Assembly (NCBI GenBank): GCA_004556455.1
Contig: SFGY01000055.1
Coordinates: 1-6,930 of the forward strand
DNA from: Clostridiales bacterium
GTDB taxonomy: Bacteria > Bacillota > Clostridia > Saccharofermentanales > DTU023
DNA: 6,930 bases
Direction: 5' to 3'
This document shows, piece after piece, positions 5,416-6,930 of the stretch. Each line of letters begins with the position of its first letter. The first letter of the stretch is position 1. The notes below the pieces were generated by a model that had not been told where the DNA came from, did no database searches, and worked only from the letters and a program-made list of their open reading frames with translations. Position numbers and translations under genes: made by a program.

Positions 5416-6105
5416 ATGAGAAATCCGTATTTGAAGGAAATGAATACTTTCATGGCACTGCACTGGAAGGATACATTGGAAGCTAACGGTTTTTTTGCCC
5501 TTCGTGACTTCACTGAATGGGTTCGCGTGGTGAATAGAAATGTCATGCAGATCATCCTTTGTTCTGGATATACACTGCCAGAAATTCTCTTCTACTCGCA
5601 GACCCTGTCGGAGTACATGTGGTGCAATTATCGTAGCCAGATGAATATGACATACTATTCGGGAAATTTTTATCGGAATGCCAGTGTGCAATATGATGAG
5701 AACTATCGTTATATATGCACAAATAATGATTTAAATATGCAATTGCAGTACACTATTGAAACATTGAACACGATCCATACAGCCCAGGATATTCTATCTT
5801 ATCCCCATGAAAGAGAACTCGTTTTTCATAGGCGGCCTTGCCTTTGGTATGATGCTGGTGATATGGATGGCGTGTGGAAAGCCCTGGAGAACGTGAAGTG
5901 CCCTACTTCCTATTACTTTCAGGGAGATGTTCCTCCGGAAAAGCTGAAACGGGACTATTGGCGGGTATGGAAACCCATGACGGCCTTCGTAGCCCAGGAC
6001 TGCCTGGCCACGGGGAGTCTACAGCCCTTGGCGGACTTCGCAGAGGAATCCAGGGCATTCAACCTCAAGTATCTGAAACGCTATATGCCGTGGCTACTGA
6101 AGTAA
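5416..6105 (+). CDS. Probable immunity protein for the RHS nuclease tip
   Basis: 229 residues from ATG 5416, with GAGGAG (5402-5407) 8 nt upstream and only 18 bp after the toxin stop codon, so it has its own good ribosome site although the toxin does not. No signal peptide or membrane segment is seen, so it is cytosolic, where an immunity protein to a nuclease must act. The N-terminus (MALHWKDTLEANGFFALRDF, TEWVRVVNRNVMQIILC) weakly recalls DUF4304-like proteins; the rest is rich in Tyr and Trp and not recognised. The assignment as immunity protein rests on position and coupling, as is standard for RHS tip cassettes. Its first two thirds are AT-rich and the last part is closer to the RHS segments in composition. 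The stop codon at 6103-6105 is in the same frame as the RHS segment that follows. Confidence 0.6.
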   Translation: MRNPYLKEMNTFMALHWKDTLEANGFFALRDFTEWVRVVNRNVMQIILCSGYTLPEILFYSQTLSEYMWCNYRSQMNMTYYSGNFYRNASVQYDENYRYICTNNDLNMQLQYTIETLNTIHTAQDILSYPHERELVFHRRPCLWYDAGDMDGVWKALENVKCPTSYYFQGDVPPEKLKRDYWRVWKPMTAFVAQDCLATGSLQPLADFAEESRAFNLKYLKRYMPWLLK

Positions 6106-6930
6106 AAAAATAGCCTGCGATCAGGTGGTCTGGCCCAAGCCCTGGGCCAGACCACCACCTATGGCTACGACACCCAGACGGGCGTTCTGAACTGGACCCA
6201 GGCTCCCGGCGAAACGGCCAGCACCCGCACCAACTACACCCACGACCAGCTGTACCGCACCACCAAGGTCCAGCAGAGCACTGCCGCGGTGGACTATACC
6301 TACAGCAAGGATCTGCTGTCCGCCATTTCCACCGCCTCCGGCACGGATTACAGCTTCACCTACGGGGTGTTTGACCTGACCTCGGCGGTGAAAGTCGGCA
6401 GCCGTACCCTGATCTCCCACAGCTATACCAACGATCAGAACCGGCGGCTGAGCCGGTCCGTCTACGGCAACGGCGACGCCGTGTCCTACAGTTACGACAG
6501 CTTTGGCCGAAGCACCTCCGTGACCTATGGCGACACCGGCAGCACCGTGTCCTACGCCTACGACGCCAACAGCAACCTGGGCCAGCTGACCGACGGCATT
6601 TCCGGCCGGGTCAACCGCTACAGCTACGATTTTCTGGACCGGCTCATGCGGTATGAGGAATCCGGCGACGGCTACAGCAACATTGTCCAGTGGGGCTACG
6701 ACGACGAGAACAACCTGTCCTCCCAGACCCAGACGCTGAACGGCACCACCTACACCAGCACCTACGCCTATGACAAGGACAACCGGCTGACCAAGGCGAC
6801 GGAGGGTACCATCTCCGCCAACTACACCTATGACAGCTTCAGCCGCATGACGGGGCTGACCGCCAAAAACGGCAGCACCTCCGTGGTCAACACCGCCGTC
6901 ACCTATGTGGACCCCAGCTCGTCGGCTACC
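6106..6930 (+). pseudogene. RHS/YD-repeat core segment, no start codon, runs off the window
   Basis: One frame stays open for 275 codons to the window end, directly after the in-frame TAA of the immunity gene. It encodes successive YD-type repeats: TYGYDTQTG, YTHDQLYRTT, YTYSKDLL, SYSYDSFGRSTSV, YAYDANSN, YSYDFLDRLMRYEESGDGY, WGYDDENN, YAYDKDNRLTKA, YTYDSFSRMTGL. Such repeats build the hollow beta-shell that encloses an RHS toxin. Codons are strongly GC-rich at the third position, unlike the preceding cassette. The true RHS homology begins near 6133 (AQALGQTTTYGYD). No ATG or ribosome site precedes it, so on its own it is a fragment. It probably continues into a core end and a tip beyond 6930, which cannot be seen. 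Confidence 0.8.
6124..6156 (+). repeat. Perfect 14-bp inverted repeat at the start of the RHS core segment
   Basis: GGTGGTCTGGCCCA (6124-6137) and TGGGCCAGACCACC (6143-6156) are exact reverse complements with a 5-nt loop (AGCCC). The right arm belongs to the RHS reading (it encodes GQTT of ALGQTTTY). The left arm lies in the joint between the immunity gene and the RHS frame, so it is effectively an inverted copy of an RHS codon block. No T-run follows, so it does not look like an intrinsic terminator. Confidence 0.75.

Noticed and set aside
6124..6156. Terminator for the immunity gene
   Set aside because: The stem is strong but the following bases are ACCACCTATGG, with no T-run.
6121..6420. 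Minus-strand Gly/Val-rich ORF opposite the YD repeats
   Set aside because: Typical antisense shadow of GC-rich repetitive RHS codons.
1..6930. CRISPR arrays, tRNA or rRNA genes, insertion sequences
   Set aside because: No regularly spaced repeats, no cloverleaf or conserved rRNA stretches, and no transposase reading were found by eye on either strand.

Overview
The window looks like accessory DNA from a gut-type Firmicute, probably a Clostridia/Oscillospiraceae-like bacterium. The basis is indirect: phage proteins of the types seen in that group, a secreted RHS protein with a Gram-positive-style Sec signal, and good AAAGGAG-type ribosome sites. No host housekeeping gene is present, so the assignment is an inference. 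Base composition is patchy: the RHS repeat segment at the right end is very GC-rich, the toxin/immunity cassette before it is visibly AT-rich, and the phage segment lies between.

Left part (about 60-3915): a heavily deleted, probably immobile prophage remnant. It opens after a strong terminator (17-55) with a 12-bp tandem repeat beside the integrase, plausibly arm-type integrase sites near an attachment end. The minus strand carries a tyrosine recombinase lacking its N-terminal domain, a small TPR-like phage protein whose 3' end is fused out of frame to that recombinase, and an intact-looking XRE (Cro/CI-type) repressor. The repressor is joined at its ribosome binding site to the interior of a plus-strand minor capsid gene, so the early region, terminase, portal and capsid N-terminus are missing. 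The capsid remnant ends in a polymorphic-toxin domain (type 50-like) and overlaps by ATGA a small gene that may be its immunity protein. A UUCG hairpin terminator and a gp20-type scaffold gene cut near its C-terminus follow.

Right part (about 3915-6930): an RHS/polymorphic toxin region, also in pieces. It has a leader with a dyad, a secreted RHS N-terminus that stops after 155 codons, an orphan promoter/operator of XRE type, then a displaced tip cassette: the end of an RHS core fused to a PD-(D/E)XK-like nuclease toxin, with a probable immunity gene 18 bp downstream. After that, a long open RHS/YD-repeat segment begins without a start codon at a perfect 14-bp inverted repeat and runs off the window.

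Taken together, the window holds two unrelated toxin/immunity-type pairs, one capsid-linked and one RHS-linked, in a mosaic of truncated genes. Most junctions fall inside genes. This could be real decay in a recombination hot spot or, less interestingly, a chimeric assembly; read-level evidence would be needed to separate the two.
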